A stretch of DNA of 64,000 nucleotides from VAZQ01 sp963725185 (lineage in GTDB: Bacteria; Pseudomonadota; Alphaproteobacteria; Rhizobiales; Xanthobacteraceae): NCBI GenBank assembly GCA_963725185.1, contig CAVRXO010000006.1, forward strand, positions 2,046,001 to 2,110,000, read 5' to 3'. The position numbers and the translations under genes were made by a program. Within the stretch, counting starts at the first letter, position 1; every line of letters begins with the position of its first letter. The notes beneath the pieces are model-generated. The model searched no databases. It was not told where the DNA came from and worked only from the letters and a program-made list of their open reading frames with translations. This document shows positions 1-7,455 of this stretch, one piece after another.

Positions 1-24
1 TCACCCGCCGCGCTACGCGCGTCG

Positions 25-50
25 ACCTCTCCCCGCACGCGGGGAGAGGT
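25..50. repeat. Perfect palindrome at window edge
   Basis: A 12-base arm (ACCTCTCCCCGC, 25-36) and its exact complement (39-50) are separated by two bases. It belongs to the CTCCCC/GGGGAG class of intergenic palindromes seen many times in this window. It lies just upstream of the permease gene, so any earlier gene of the operon would be off the left edge. Confidence 0.8.
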
Positions 51-138
51 GGCCGAGATCGCTGCGCCGTTTCCCAAACACGCTTGGCCGGGATACCGCC
101 ACCGCGGTAGGGTTGCCTTGAGCGTCGCCAACGATCGC

Positions 139-1902
139 ATGAACGGGCGTTTCGGCCTCGCCGCCGGCAGCCGGCTTGCCGGCTATCTCAAGCCGTCGAA
201 TTTCCTCTTGGCCGGCTGCGTGCTCATAGCGCTCTGGATCGTGGCCGTGCCGGTGTCGGCGCTGTTCTACAACGCCTTCACGGAGGATACCGGCTTCGGT
301 CCGGGGGCCTTCTCGCTGCAGAATTTCGTCGATGCCTATTCGGACTGGGGGATCCTCGCGCTGTTCCGCAACTCGCTCGTCTTTGCGGTCGGGACCGCGC
401 TGACCACCTTCGTGCTCGGCGGGCTGGTGTCGTGGGCGGTCGAGCGCACCGATGCGCCCGGCGCCGCGCTGTTCCACAGCCTGGCGCTGCTTTCCTTCGC
501 GGTGCCGGGCCTGTTGATGGCCATGGCCTGGATCTTCGTGTTCAGCCCGAATATCGGCTGGGCCAACGCGCTCATGAAGAATGCGTTCGGCTTGGACGCC
601 GCGCCGTTCAACATCTACACCATGGCGGGCATGATCTGGGCGCTGTCGAGCCACTATTTCCCGCTCGCCTATCTGTCGCTCGGCCCGGCGCTGCGCGTGC
701 TCGACGTGCGCATGGAGGAGGCCGGCCTCGTCTCCGGCGGGCGCACCTGGCAGGTCCTGACCAAGATCACGCTGCCGCTGCTGCGGCCGGCGATCCTGTC
801 CGGGATGCTGATCCTGTTCGTGCTCGGCATGTCGTCCTACGAGGTGCCGCGCCTGATCGGCCGGCCGGCCCGCATCGACGTCTTCACCACCGACATCCAG
901 TCCGCCATCATCCAGACCCCGCCCGAGTTCGGCGTGGCGAGCGCGCTGGCGCTCACGCTGCTCATGGTCTGCATCGTCGCGGTGTTCTTCTATCGCCGCG
1001 CCACCCGCCATGCCGAGGCCTTCGCCACCATCACCGGCAAGGGCTACATGCCGACCCGCATCAATCTCGGCGTCTGGCGATGGCCGGTCGCCATCGGCAT
1101 CGGCTTGATGTTCGCGCTGGCGCTCGGCCTGCCGCTGTTGACGCTGGTGTGGCAATCCTTCTTCCGCAACCTGGCGCTGCCCTTCATGGGCTCGGACGCG
1201 CCCTTCACGCTCGACAATTACCGGTTCGTGCTGAGCTACCCGATCTTCCTCGAGGCCGTGAAGACCAGCGTCGTGCTGGCCGCCATGGCGGCCACCATCA
1301 TCAGCGGCCTGACCTTCGTCATGGCCTGGATCGCGCTGCGCTCGGCACCCCGTTTCGGCTGGATTCTCGATGCCATCGTGTTCGTCCCGATCGCGATCCC
1401 GGGCGTGATCGTGGGCGCCGGCATCCTGGTCGCCTATCTGATGCTGCCGATCCCGGTCTACAACACGATCTGGATCCTGCTGATCGCCTATGTGACCTTG
1501 TACCTGCCCTACGGCATGCGCTTTGCGTCGAGCGGAATCTCCCAGATCCATCGCGAGCTCGAGGAGGTGGCCGAGGTGGCGGGCGCGCGGCTCGGCCAGG
1601 TGTTCGGGCGCATCCTGCTGCCGCTGTTGGCGCCGGTCCTGCTGGCGGGCTGGATCTACGTTTTCGTCCTCTCGGTGCGCGAGCTCGGCGCCTCGATCTT
1701 CCTGGTCGGACCCGGGACCCACGTGCTCGGGACCATCACGCTCACCATGTGGGAGGAGGGCGGCAGCTACGGCGCGGTCGCCGCGCTCGGCGTCATCCAG
1801 GTCATCCCTCTGCTCATCATCGTGGCCGGCCTGCGCTGGCTCGAGTTGCATGTCCAGCGCCGCGGCGAAGCGGCGGCGGCCAGAAAGGCGAGTAGCGGTT
1901 AA
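139..1902 (+). CDS. ABC transporter permease, fused double MetI domain (FbpB/AfuB class)
   Basis: This is the inner-membrane permease of a binding-protein-dependent ABC importer; 587 residues from the ATG at 139. The frame is open back to 49, but that stretch lies against the edge palindrome and reads like non-coding sequence. Two BPD-transporter permease domains are fused, each with several hydrophobic helices. Each half carries an EAA-type cytoplasmic loop that contacts the ATPase: RMEEAGLVSGG near residue 195 and ELEEVAEVAGAR near residue 475. Fused permeases of this kind occur in Fe(III), thiamine, spermidine and 2-aminoethylphosphonate importers. The matching ATPase follows at 2048. No binding-protein gene is visible; it may lie left of the window. 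The substrate cannot be told from the permease alone. Confidence 0.9.
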   Translation: MNGRFGLAAGSRLAGYLKPSNFLLAGCVLIALWIVAVPVSALFYNAFTEDTGFGPGAFSLQNFVDAYSDWGILALFRNSLVFAVGTALTTFVLGGLVSWAVERTDAPGAALFHSLALLSFAVPGLLMAMAWIFVFSPNIGWANALMKNAFGLDAAPFNIYTMAGMIWALSSHYFPLAYLSLGPALRVLDVRMEEAGLVSGGRTWQVLTKITLPLLRPAILSGMLILFVLGMSSYEVPRLIGRPARIDVFTTDIQSAIIQTPPEFGVASALALTLLMVCIVAVFFYRRATRHAEAFATITGKGYMPTRINLGVWRWPVAIGIGLMFALALGLPLLTLVWQSFFRNLALPFMGSDAPFTLDNYRFVLSYPIFLEAVKTSVVLAAMAATIISGLTFVMAWIALRSAPRFGWILDAIVFVPIAIPGVIVGAGILVAYLMLPIPVYNTIWILLIAYVTLYLPYGMRFASSGISQIHRELEEVAEVAGARLGQVFGRILLPLLAPVLLAGWIYVFVLSVRELGASIFLVGPGTHVLGTITLTMWEEGGSYGAVAALGVIQVIPLLIIVAGLRWLELHVQRRGEAAAARKASSG

Positions 1903-1904
1903 TT

Positions 1905-1977
1905 GTAGCCCGGATGGAGCGCTTGCGTAATCCGGGACCGCCGCTCCCGCATTGCGCTACGCTCTATGCGGGCTACA
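1905..1977. repeat. REP-type double hairpin (GTAGCCCG family)
   Basis: Two adjacent imperfect hairpins begin and end with GTAGCCCG/CGGGCTAC arms. One is built on AGCCCGGAT/ATCCGGG and the other on CCCGCAT/ATGCGGGCT. The same unit occurs at 9705-9776, 10769-10841 and 47691-47826, with a partial copy at 4237-4293. Confidence 0.85.
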
Positions 1978-1979
1978 AA

Positions 1980-2022
1980 CTACTCGCTACTCGCTACTCG
2001 CTATTCGCTATTCGCTATTCGC
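1980..2022. repeat. Heptamer tandem repeat (ACTCGCT/ATTCGCT)
   Basis: About six tandem 7-base units, first ACTCGCT-like and then ATTCGCT-like, end some 25 bases before the ATPase start at 2048. The inverse-orientation counterpart lies after the same gene at 3161-3258. The ribosome-binding site (AGAGG near 2037) lies outside the repeat. Confidence 0.85.
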
Positions 2023-2047
2023 CACTCCCTCCCCACAGAGGCCCGGA

Positions 2048-3151
2048 ATGTTATCCATCGAGAACCTGCAGAAAGTCTTCCGGGCCGCCGGCAATACCGA
2101 GGTCCGCGCCGTCGACGGCATCAATCTGAGCGTCGAGCCGGGGCGGCTGCTCACGCTGCTCGGCCCCTCCGGCTGCGGCAAGACCACGACGCTGCGCTGT
2201 CTCGCGGGCCTGGAGCGGCCGGATTCCGGCCGCATCGTGATCGGCGACATGACCGTGTTCAATTCCGCCAAGGGCATCTTCGTGCCGGCGAGCGATCGCG
2301 GCATCGGCATGGTGTTCCAATCCTATGCGATCTGGCCGCACATGTCGGTGTTCGAGAACGTGGCGTTTCCGCTGCGGGTCTCGCGCGCGCGCAAGTACTC
2401 CGCGGCCGAGATCAAGGAGCGGGTGCGCAAGGCGCTCGAGATGGTGCGCCTCGCCGGCTTCGAGCAGCGCTCCTCCACGCAGCTGTCGGGCGGCCAGCAG
2501 CAGCGCCTCGCGCTGGCGCGCGGGCTCGTGCATGAGCCCAAGGTCCTGCTGCTCGACGAGCCGCTCTCCAATCTCGACGCCAAGCTGCGCGAGCAGATGC
2601 GCTTCGAGCTCAAGCACCTGCAGCGCTCGCTGGGCATCACCACGGTCTATGTCACCCACGACCAGGCCGAGGCGCTGGCGCTCTCGGACGAGATCGCGGT
2701 GTTCAATTCGGGTCGCATCGTGCAGCGCGGCGGCCCGCAGGACATCTACAGCCATCCGGCCACCCGCTTCGTCGCCGACTTCATCGGCTCGGCCAATTTC
2801 CTGGCCGGATCGGTAACGCGGGAGGCCGGGCCCGACGGCCTGGTCGGCGTCGCGACCGCGCACGGGACCTTCCGCTGCCCGTTCGCGCAACCCGTCACCC
2901 TCGGCCAGAAGGTGGTGGTCACCGCCCGTCCGGAGGACCTCATGCTCTATGCTTCGCCGCCGGGCGACGCGTTCAATGTGCTCGCCGGAACGGTCTCGGG
3001 GCGGGTCTTTCTCGGCGACGTCATCGATTATATCGTGAACGTCGGCGAAACCGACCTGCGCATCCGGGCCCGGCCGGAGCACGTTTTCGGGGTCCGGGAA
3101 TCCGTGCATATCGGCATTGCGCCGCAGAAATGCGTCGGCCTGCCGGCGTGA
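2048..3151 (+). CDS. ABC transporter ATP-binding protein (FbpC/PotA class)
   Basis: Nucleotide-binding subunit, 367 residues, energising the permease encoded just upstream. Visible motifs are Walker A GPSGCGKTT near residue 40, Q-loop MVFQSYAIWPHM, signature LSGGQQQRLALARG, Walker B VLLLDEPLSNLDA and the H-loop VTHDQAEA. A C-terminal TOBE-type region of about 110 residues follows, as in the Fe(III)/polyamine group. The ATG at 2048 is chosen because AGAGG sits about 7 bases upstream and the Walker A spacing is normal. The frame continues upstream, but only through the heptamer repeat. It probably forms one transcript with the permease at 139 and perhaps the VOC protein at 3278. Confidence 0.93.
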   Translation: MLSIENLQKVFRAAGNTEVRAVDGINLSVEPGRLLTLLGPSGCGKTTTLRCLAGLERPDSGRIVIGDMTVFNSAKGIFVPASDRGIGMVFQSYAIWPHMSVFENVAFPLRVSRARKYSAAEIKERVRKALEMVRLAGFEQRSSTQLSGGQQQRLALARGLVHEPKVLLLDEPLSNLDAKLREQMRFELKHLQRSLGITTVYVTHDQAEALALSDEIAVFNSGRIVQRGGPQDIYSHPATRFVADFIGSANFLAGSVTREAGPDGLVGVATAHGTFRCPFAQPVTLGQKVVVTARPEDLMLYASPPGDAFNVLAGTVSGRVFLGDVIDYIVNVGETDLRIRARPEHVFGVRESVHIGIAPQKCVGLPA

Positions 3152-3160
3152 TATAGTGGC

Positions 3161-3258
3161 CAATAGCGAATGGCGAATAGCGAATAGCGAATAGGGGAAA
3201 CAGCGCAGCAACCGCCGGCCACTCTTCCCTATTCGCCATTCGCTACTCGCCATTCGCC
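3161..3258. repeat. Heptamer repeats, both orientations
   Basis: A run of GAATAGC/GAATGGC units at 3161-3195 is followed by opposite-orientation TATTCGC/CATTCGC/TACTCGC units at 3228-3258, with about 32 bases between. The two blocks could fold as a hairpin in the spacer between the ATPase and VOC genes. The units match those at 1980-2022. Confidence 0.8.
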
Positions 3259-3277
3259 CGCTTCAGAGAGGTCACCC

Positions 3278-4231
3278 ATGATCAATGCCAAAGTCACCGG
3301 ATTGCGCGGCGTCGAGCTCGGCGTGCGGGATCTTCACCAGTCGGCCGCGTTCTACAGCCAGGTCTGGGGCCTTGAGCCGGTCGGCGGGCAGGGCGATACG
3401 CTCTACCTGCGCGGCAACGGCGCCGAGCATCACGTGGTCACGCTGCGCGAGCGGCCGACGCCGGGGCTCTTGGGCGTGCATTTCGCCGCCGCCGATCGGG
3501 ATGCCGTGGCGGCGCTCCATGCCAAGGCCAAGGCCTTCGGGGCCGCCGTCGACGGCGAGCTGGCGGATCTGCCGCGCGCGGCCGGCGGCGGCTTCGGCTT
3601 CTCGCTCCGCAGCCGCGAAGGCCACGTGCTCAACGTATCCTCCGACGTGGCGCGCCATCAGAACGTGGTCAACGACCGCTCCAAGCCGCTCAAGCTCTCT
3701 CATGTGGTGCTCAATGCCGCCGGCGTCGGCGACGAGATCGCATTCTTCATCGACCTGCTCGGCTTCAGGCTGAGCGACGCCACCCACATGATGGAGTTCA
3801 TCCGCTGCTCGGCCGATCATCACTCGATCGCGGTGGCGCGCTCGCAGGGGCCCTCGCTCAACCACATGGCCTATGAGATGGCCGATATCGACGGCCTGAT
3901 GCGCGGCGCCGGCCGCATGAAGAAGCACGGCTTCAATATCGAATGGGGGGTCGGCCGCCACGGCCCCGGCGACAACGTGTTTTCCTACTTCATCGAGCCC
4001 AACGGCTTCGTGACCGAATACACCACCGAGATCCAGCAGGTCGACGAAACCGACTACGAGGCCCACGACGCCGCATACTGGAGCAGCTTTCCGATGCGGC
4101 CCTGCCGCTGGGGCATGGCCACGCAACCCTCCAACCGCGTGCGCGCCGCCATGGGCGGCGACCTCAGCGTCGCCGACCCGGCCGCCGGCAAGCGCTGCGA
4201 GGAGATCATGGCGCAAACGCTGGGCCGCTGA
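3278..4231 (+). CDS. VOC-superfamily protein, extradiol dioxygenase-like
   Basis: A 317-residue protein with two tandem vicinal-oxygen-chelate modules, the layout of type I extradiol ring-cleavage dioxygenases (catechol 2,3-dioxygenase class). The first module starts at GVELGVRDLHQSAAFY near residue 10 and the second at LSHVVLNAAGVGDEIAFF near residue 145. Likely metal ligands in the second module are His of SHVVLNA, His of LNHMAYEM and the Glu in VTEYTTE, so ring cleavage is plausible. AGAGAGG lies 6-7 bases before the ATG. Placement after an importer suggests the imported compound may be aromatic, but no substrate can be assigned. Confidence 0.8.
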   Translation: MINAKVTGLRGVELGVRDLHQSAAFYSQVWGLEPVGGQGDTLYLRGNGAEHHVVTLRERPTPGLLGVHFAAADRDAVAALHAKAKAFGAAVDGELADLPRAAGGGFGFSLRSREGHVLNVSSDVARHQNVVNDRSKPLKLSHVVLNAAGVGDEIAFFIDLLGFRLSDATHMMEFIRCSADHHSIAVARSQGPSLNHMAYEMADIDGLMRGAGRMKKHGFNIEWGVGRHGPGDNVFSYFIEPNGFVTEYTTEIQQVDETDYEAHDAAYWSSFPMRPCRWGMATQPSNRVRAAMGGDLSVADPAAGKRCEEIMAQTLGR

Positions 4232-4721
4232 GGACGCGTAGCCCGGATATCGCCTGTAGCCCGGATGAAGGCGCGCAGCGCCGCAATCCGGGGCGCCGAA
4301 TAAGATTGGCGCGCCGATACCCTGCCGAACGTTCCGGTAGAGCAGCCTGCAGACCGGAGCGAATTGATCTAAATCGCGCCGCGCGCTCCTCCCTCGCCCC
4401 GGAGGGGAGAGGGTTGGGGTGAGGGGGCTCCGGCATTTCCGTATCGCACGTCATTGCCCCACCTCGCGACGACGCCAAGCAGGCGAATCGTGCTCGGATC
4501 AAATGGCGTCCCTCTATTATCCGTGCTGTGATAATCGTCGCACGAACGTTTCCCGCAGCGTCGAAACCAAATTCCCATGGAGCTCGTCGCATCCATCACT
4601 ACAGAGAGCGGAGACGACCTGATCGTTTCGTTCGCGGTCATGGATCCCGCCGCCGATTTCGCTGACGTCGAGAACTTCTACTCCTGCTGTACCATCCCCT
4701 GCTGCCGGAGGAACGCGGCGG
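4232..4721. other. Gene-poor spacer with two repeat copies
   Basis: No convincing gene is seen in these 490 bases. A partial GTAGCCCG-family repeat lies at 4237-4293 and a CCCTCGCCCC...GAGGGGGCTCCGG copy at 4391-4433. Short open frames on both strands around 4370-4740 run into the repeats and lack supporting start signals. The stretch 4440-4720 has lower GC than its surroundings and may be leftover foreign DNA beside the toxin-antitoxin island. Confidence 0.6.
4391..4433. repeat. CCCTCGCCCC-family palindromic repeat
   Basis: Imperfect palindrome CCCTCGCCCCGGAGGGGAGAGGG followed by TTGGGGTGAGGGGGCTCCGG. A nearly identical copy lies at 26895-26939, inverted relatives at 25634-25686 and 27073-27119, and a same-sense relative at 25575-25617. 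Confidence 0.85.
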
Positions 4722-5168
4722 TCATTCCGCTCTATTGCGGAGCAGCGGATTCACCGCTGCCAGGTCGGGGAAGCGGCTGAAGTCTCGATCCGCCGACCAC
4801 AGCTCGCGAACACCGTGTTGCAGGCACAGCGCCGCTACTCTTGCATCGTGAACCTGCGCTCCGGCGATTCTTCCTCCGGCGAGCAGGGTGCGCAATGTCG
4901 GCCAATGTTCCGGCGGTTCGGCCAACAGGGCAAGGGTCGGCAATTCAAGCCAGGCATCCACCTGCGCGAAAGCACGGGCGAGCGGGCTGGGTGGAGCATA
5001 GATGCGGGGATGCGTCACGATCGCGAGGAATTCATGCAGGCACGGCCAGGGAATTGCCCAGGTAGCCGGCCCCTCGGCGAGCTCTGCCAGGCGAGCGAAT
5101 GCGATCTCGTGGAAGGGCAAATCCTCGCGATGTGCGTAGACGAGAATATTCGTATCCACCGCGATCAC
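4722..5168 (-). CDS. PIN-domain ribonuclease toxin (VapC-like)
   Basis: A 148-residue PIN-fold protein, the toxin half of a VapBC-type module; such toxins cleave RNA with Mg2+. It begins with a GTG codon reading VIAVDTNILVYAHRED, the classic PIN start with its first acidic residue (VDTN). Later acidic candidates are the Glu of CLHEFLAIV, the Asp of QVHDARVAAL and SADRDFSRF near the C-terminus. The GTG start overlaps the antitoxin stop as GTGA at 5165-5168, so the two are translationally coupled. The coding frame runs further upstream, but that part overlaps the antitoxin gene and is not used. Confidence 0.9.
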   Translation of the reverse strand: MIAVDTNILVYAHREDLPFHEIAFARLAELAEGPATWAIPWPCLHEFLAIVTHPRIYAPPSPLARAFAQVDAWLELPTLALLAEPPEHWPTLRTLLAGGRIAGAQVHDARVAALCLQHGVRELWSADRDFSRFPDLAAVNPLLRNRAE

Positions 5169-5431
5169 GCGCCGCGGCCCTGGTAGGCGAGATCGCGCAG
5201 CCTGTCCCACGGGGCGTCTCGAGCTTCGGGCTGAAGTCCCTTGCCCTTGAAGCTCGCCCGACGCAGCTTGAACGGCGTCCCGCGCCGTGTCTCGGAGATG
5301 ACCCGATGCAGCCCGCGCTCCACCAGCGTCCGCAGCGTCACGCCTTGCCGCGCTGCGAGCTTGCGCGCCTCGCGCAGCAGCGAATCGGAGATTTCCACGG
5401 TGGTCTTCACGGGCCGTCCATATGGGAACAT
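5165..5431 (-). CDS. VapB-like antitoxin (ribbon-helix-helix type)
   Basis: An 88-residue protein encoded directly before the PIN toxin, with a four-base stop/start overlap. The N-terminal segment VKTTVEISDSLLREARKLA resembles the ribbon-helix-helix DNA-binding motif of VapB antitoxins. The basic, less ordered C-terminal half (KLRRASFKGKGL onward) would wrap the toxin. The ATG at 5431 gives MFPYGRPVKTTVEI; an internal GTG at the VKTT position is an alternative start. It is expected to neutralise the toxin and repress its own operon, by analogy with the family. Confidence 0.85.
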   Translation of the reverse strand: MFPYGRPVKTTVEISDSLLREARKLAARQGVTLRTLVERGLHRVISETRRGTPFKLRRASFKGKGLQPEARDAPWDRLRDLAYQGRGA

Positions 5432-5913
5432 CGATATGGGTACCCATATATCTCACAGCTGCCTGCCGGGCAAGGCATAACAACGGAAGACGCAAGCTCG
5501 ATCCGGACGAGCTGGTCGAGATAGGCAGGGCCTTTGGCAGGATGAGCCGCCTCGAGGCCTGCCCCAGGCGCGCCTCTCACGGGAAGCCGCGGCGAGACGC
5601 GCGGTCTCACGCCTGCGGCGCCTGCACGCGCGCTGCCTCGACCTCGGCCCGGTTGACCAGCACGATGTGCTGCTCGCTCGCCGGCCGCGCATCCGCCGCC
5701 ACATCGAGCCCGAGCCGCCGCAGCGCAATGGCCCTTTTGAAGGTTTACGGTCCCTCGCGGCCGGGCCAGATTCCCAACCGCGAGGGACTCCTCCGCTCGG
5801 GAGCACCTTCGGATAAGCGCTGACGCGAGTACGCCTCCACTCTCGCTTCAATGAGGCCGCGCTTGACCAACGTCGGTCAAATCGCCACGATGTCCTTCGT
5901 GAACGGATGGATT
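5432..5913. other. Spacer between two toxin-antitoxin pairs
   Basis: No intact gene is visible in about 480 bases. It contains a minus-strand gene remnant (5607-5740) and a short inverted repeat around 5748-5788 (GGTCCCTCGCGG / CCGCGAGGGACTCC). The rest has no recognisable signal. Confidence 0.5.
5607..5740 (-). pseudogene. Remnant of a gene C-terminus, function unknown
   Basis: On the minus strand an open stretch reads TFKRAIALRRLGLDVAADA and continues through EQHIVLVNRAEVEAARVQ to a TGA at 5607-5609. It has protein-like composition but is cut off upstream by an in-frame stop, and no start codon is present. It looks like the tail of a lost gene beside the toxin-antitoxin loci. I do not recognise the parent family. 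Confidence 0.35.
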
Positions 5914-6186
5914 ATGATGAAGCAGCTCAATCTCGCCGAGGCCAAGGCCAAGCTTTCGCACTTGGTCGATCAGGCTGCTCGGGGCAAGGGCGTGATCATT
6001 GCCAAGTTCGGTATTCCGATGGCGAAGCTCGTCCCGCTCGACGATGAAGAGCCGCAAAAGTTCAAGTTCGGCACCCTCAAGAGTGTGTTTACGGACGACC
6101 TTGTCAAGGCAATCGAGGCGCCGTTGCCGGACGATCTGCTCGACGCGATGGTGAATGGAACGATTGATCCTGGCGAAGGCAAATGA
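5914..6186 (+). CDS. Phd/YefM-family antitoxin
   Basis: A 90-residue protein whose N-terminus (LNLAEAKAKLSHLVDQAA, then GVIIAKFGIPMAKLVPLD) is typical of Phd/YefM antitoxins that pair with PIN or Doc toxins. Two ATGs in a row (5914 and 5917) are possible starts. The frame extends up to 5851, but the upstream residues do not fit the family. The stop overlaps the next start as ATGA (6183-6186), so toxin translation is coupled. Autorepression with the toxin is expected from the family. Confidence 0.9.
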   Translation: MMKQLNLAEAKAKLSHLVDQAARGKGVIIAKFGIPMAKLVPLDDEEPQKFKFGTLKSVFTDDLVKAIEAPLPDDLLDAMVNGTIDPGEGK

Positions 6187-6561
6187 GGCTCCTGCTCGAT
6201 ACCAACATCGTCATCCGCCTCAGACGCGGGGAGCGCCAGATCGAGAGCAACCCGCCACATTATTGAAGGTGCGACCGCAGTCTATGTCAGCGCCGCCTCC
6301 ATCTGGGAGATCGCCATCAAGGCCTCGGCCCGCAAGCTCGAGATCGACCTGGTCCGCCTGGAAGCCGGCTTGCTCGAGGCGCGCATCAAGCCGCTGCCGA
6401 TAACCTGGACGCATGCGCTTAGAGCCCACGACATCGCGCCGTTCCACCCTGATCCGTTCGATCGCCTGCTACTCGCGCAAGCCATCTGCGAGCCGCTGCA
6501 TTTGCTGACCAGCGACGAACGGCTGGCGCAATATGGCAGTGAGTTGGTGATCATCGCATGA
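6183..6561 (+). CDS. PIN-domain toxin (VapC-like), one frame correction needed
   Basis: The start reads MRLLLDTNIVIRLRRGE, then the frame stops at about 6250. The rest (VYVSAASIWEIAIKAS ... FHPDPFDRLLLAQA ... LTSDERLAQY) continues in another frame to a stop at 6559-6561. Removing one C from the CCC run near 6251 restores a 125-residue PIN protein, the normal family length, with DTN, WEI, DPFDR and TSDERL acidic motifs. It overlaps the Phd-type antitoxin by four bases. The defect matches the single-base excess seen across the window, so I treat the gene as probably intact. Confidence 0.8.
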
Positions 6562-6640
6562 GGGCGCTTCGCAATGTATCCGGCAACAGATAGAGTGCCG
6601 TTTTCGGCGCCGAGATTACCGCGGCCTCACTGAAGCCCCT

Positions 6641-6952
6641 ATGCGCCCCGACCCCGCTCTCCTCGCAGACCTTGCCGCCCGCTACATCTGGTGGCGCGAT
6701 GCGCAGCCGCCATCCGAGGATCGCATCATCGCCCAGGTCATGAATCTCGGCACCTATGACGACGTCCGACGCCTTGAGGCCAGCTATGCGCCGCAGGAGC
6801 TGCGCGCCGTGATGCTGCGCGCGCAGCCGGGCTGGATCAGCGCCCGCTCCTGGAGCTTCTGGCGGGCGCGCCTGGCGCGCGCTGGCGGCGGTCCGTTGCC
6901 CGAGGCGCCACCGCGGAGATCGTTCTTGGAGACCAAGCTCAAGCCCACTTGA
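6641..6952 (+). CDS. Orphan antitoxin-like small protein (AbiE/DUF6922-like)
   Basis: A 103-residue protein. The central part DRIIAQVMNLGTYDDVRRLEASY and SARSWSFWRARL resembles small proteins commonly encoded just before nucleotidyltransferase (AbiEii) toxins. That family name comes from memory of the pattern and is tentative. No nucleotidyltransferase gene follows; the next 500 bases hold no gene, so this copy appears orphaned. A hairpin plus T-run at 7148-7178 could end its transcript. It lies directly beside two VapBC-type pairs. Confidence 0.6.
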   Translation: MRPDPALLADLAARYIWWRDAQPPSEDRIIAQVMNLGTYDDVRRLEASYAPQELRAVMLRAQPGWISARSWSFWRARLARAGGGPLPEAPPRRSFLETKLKPT

Positions 6953-7455
6953 GCTTCAATGAGGGCGCGGCAATTTCGCCGCGGAAGTCCTTCATCTCCT
7001 GTCGCGCGGCCTCGTTGCGCCGCTTCATTGAAGCTCGTCCCGCTCGCCGGCCACGATGGCGTCACCTTCGGTGGAAATTGGCGTGGCCTTGCCGCTTGAC
7101 CGCCCGTCCCGACTCAGATTATCGGGAAATTGAAACTGACGAATTGTGCCCGGATGGGAAACCGTGCCGGGCTTTTTCGTCGGGATTGTCGGGAGCGGCT
7201 GTCAAGCGATTGCAAAAATTTCAGAGCAATACGGCATCGATTTCTCAGGCCCGTCCCGATTTTGCGCTGCAAACTGTCCACTTGTAAATTTTCTGTACTT
7301 AACAAGCCCCAAGGGTGCACTGCAGCACCCTCCCATTGTTTCCGGATTGTATTTTCAACAACAGCTTGCCGCGTTGCGGCGACGTCCGCAAAAGCAAAAC
7401 TGCCTCCCGGATGCCCGGAAGGCGGTTGTGCCGGAAGCCTCGTCCTTGGCCGCGC
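6953..7455. other. Spacer with lower GC, one terminator
   Basis: No gene is supported in these 503 bases. It holds a plus-strand terminator-like hairpin (7148-7178) and a small hairpin GGTGC/GCACC near 7314-7329 in a locally AT-richer stretch (about 7090-7400). Low GC beside toxin-antitoxin genes suggests residual acquired DNA. A small RNA here cannot be excluded. Confidence 0.5.
7148..7178 (+). terminator. Rho-independent terminator candidate
   Basis: GCCCGG (7148-7153) pairs with CCGGGC (7167-7172) around a 13-base loop and is followed at once by TTTTT. It is oriented to end transcripts coming from the orphan antitoxin-like gene at 6641-6952. Confidence 0.6.

Noticed and set aside
13..1851. 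A long open frame of 612 codons on the minus strand opposite the permease
   Set aside because: Its translation is rich in Arg, His, Asp and Gln with no domain, as expected for the reverse strand of a GC-rich membrane-protein gene; the plus strand has a clear permease.
1980..3258. Short regular repeats that might suggest a CRISPR array
   Set aside because: The unit is 7 bases, with no 24-40 base direct repeats, no spacers and no cas genes.
4370..4780. Short open frames on both strands in the spacer before the toxin gene
   Set aside because: They cross a repeat copy, lack ribosome-binding sites and resemble no family I know.
4722..7455. Prophage or integrative element at the toxin-antitoxin island
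   Set aside because: No integrase, structural genes or attachment repeats were seen.
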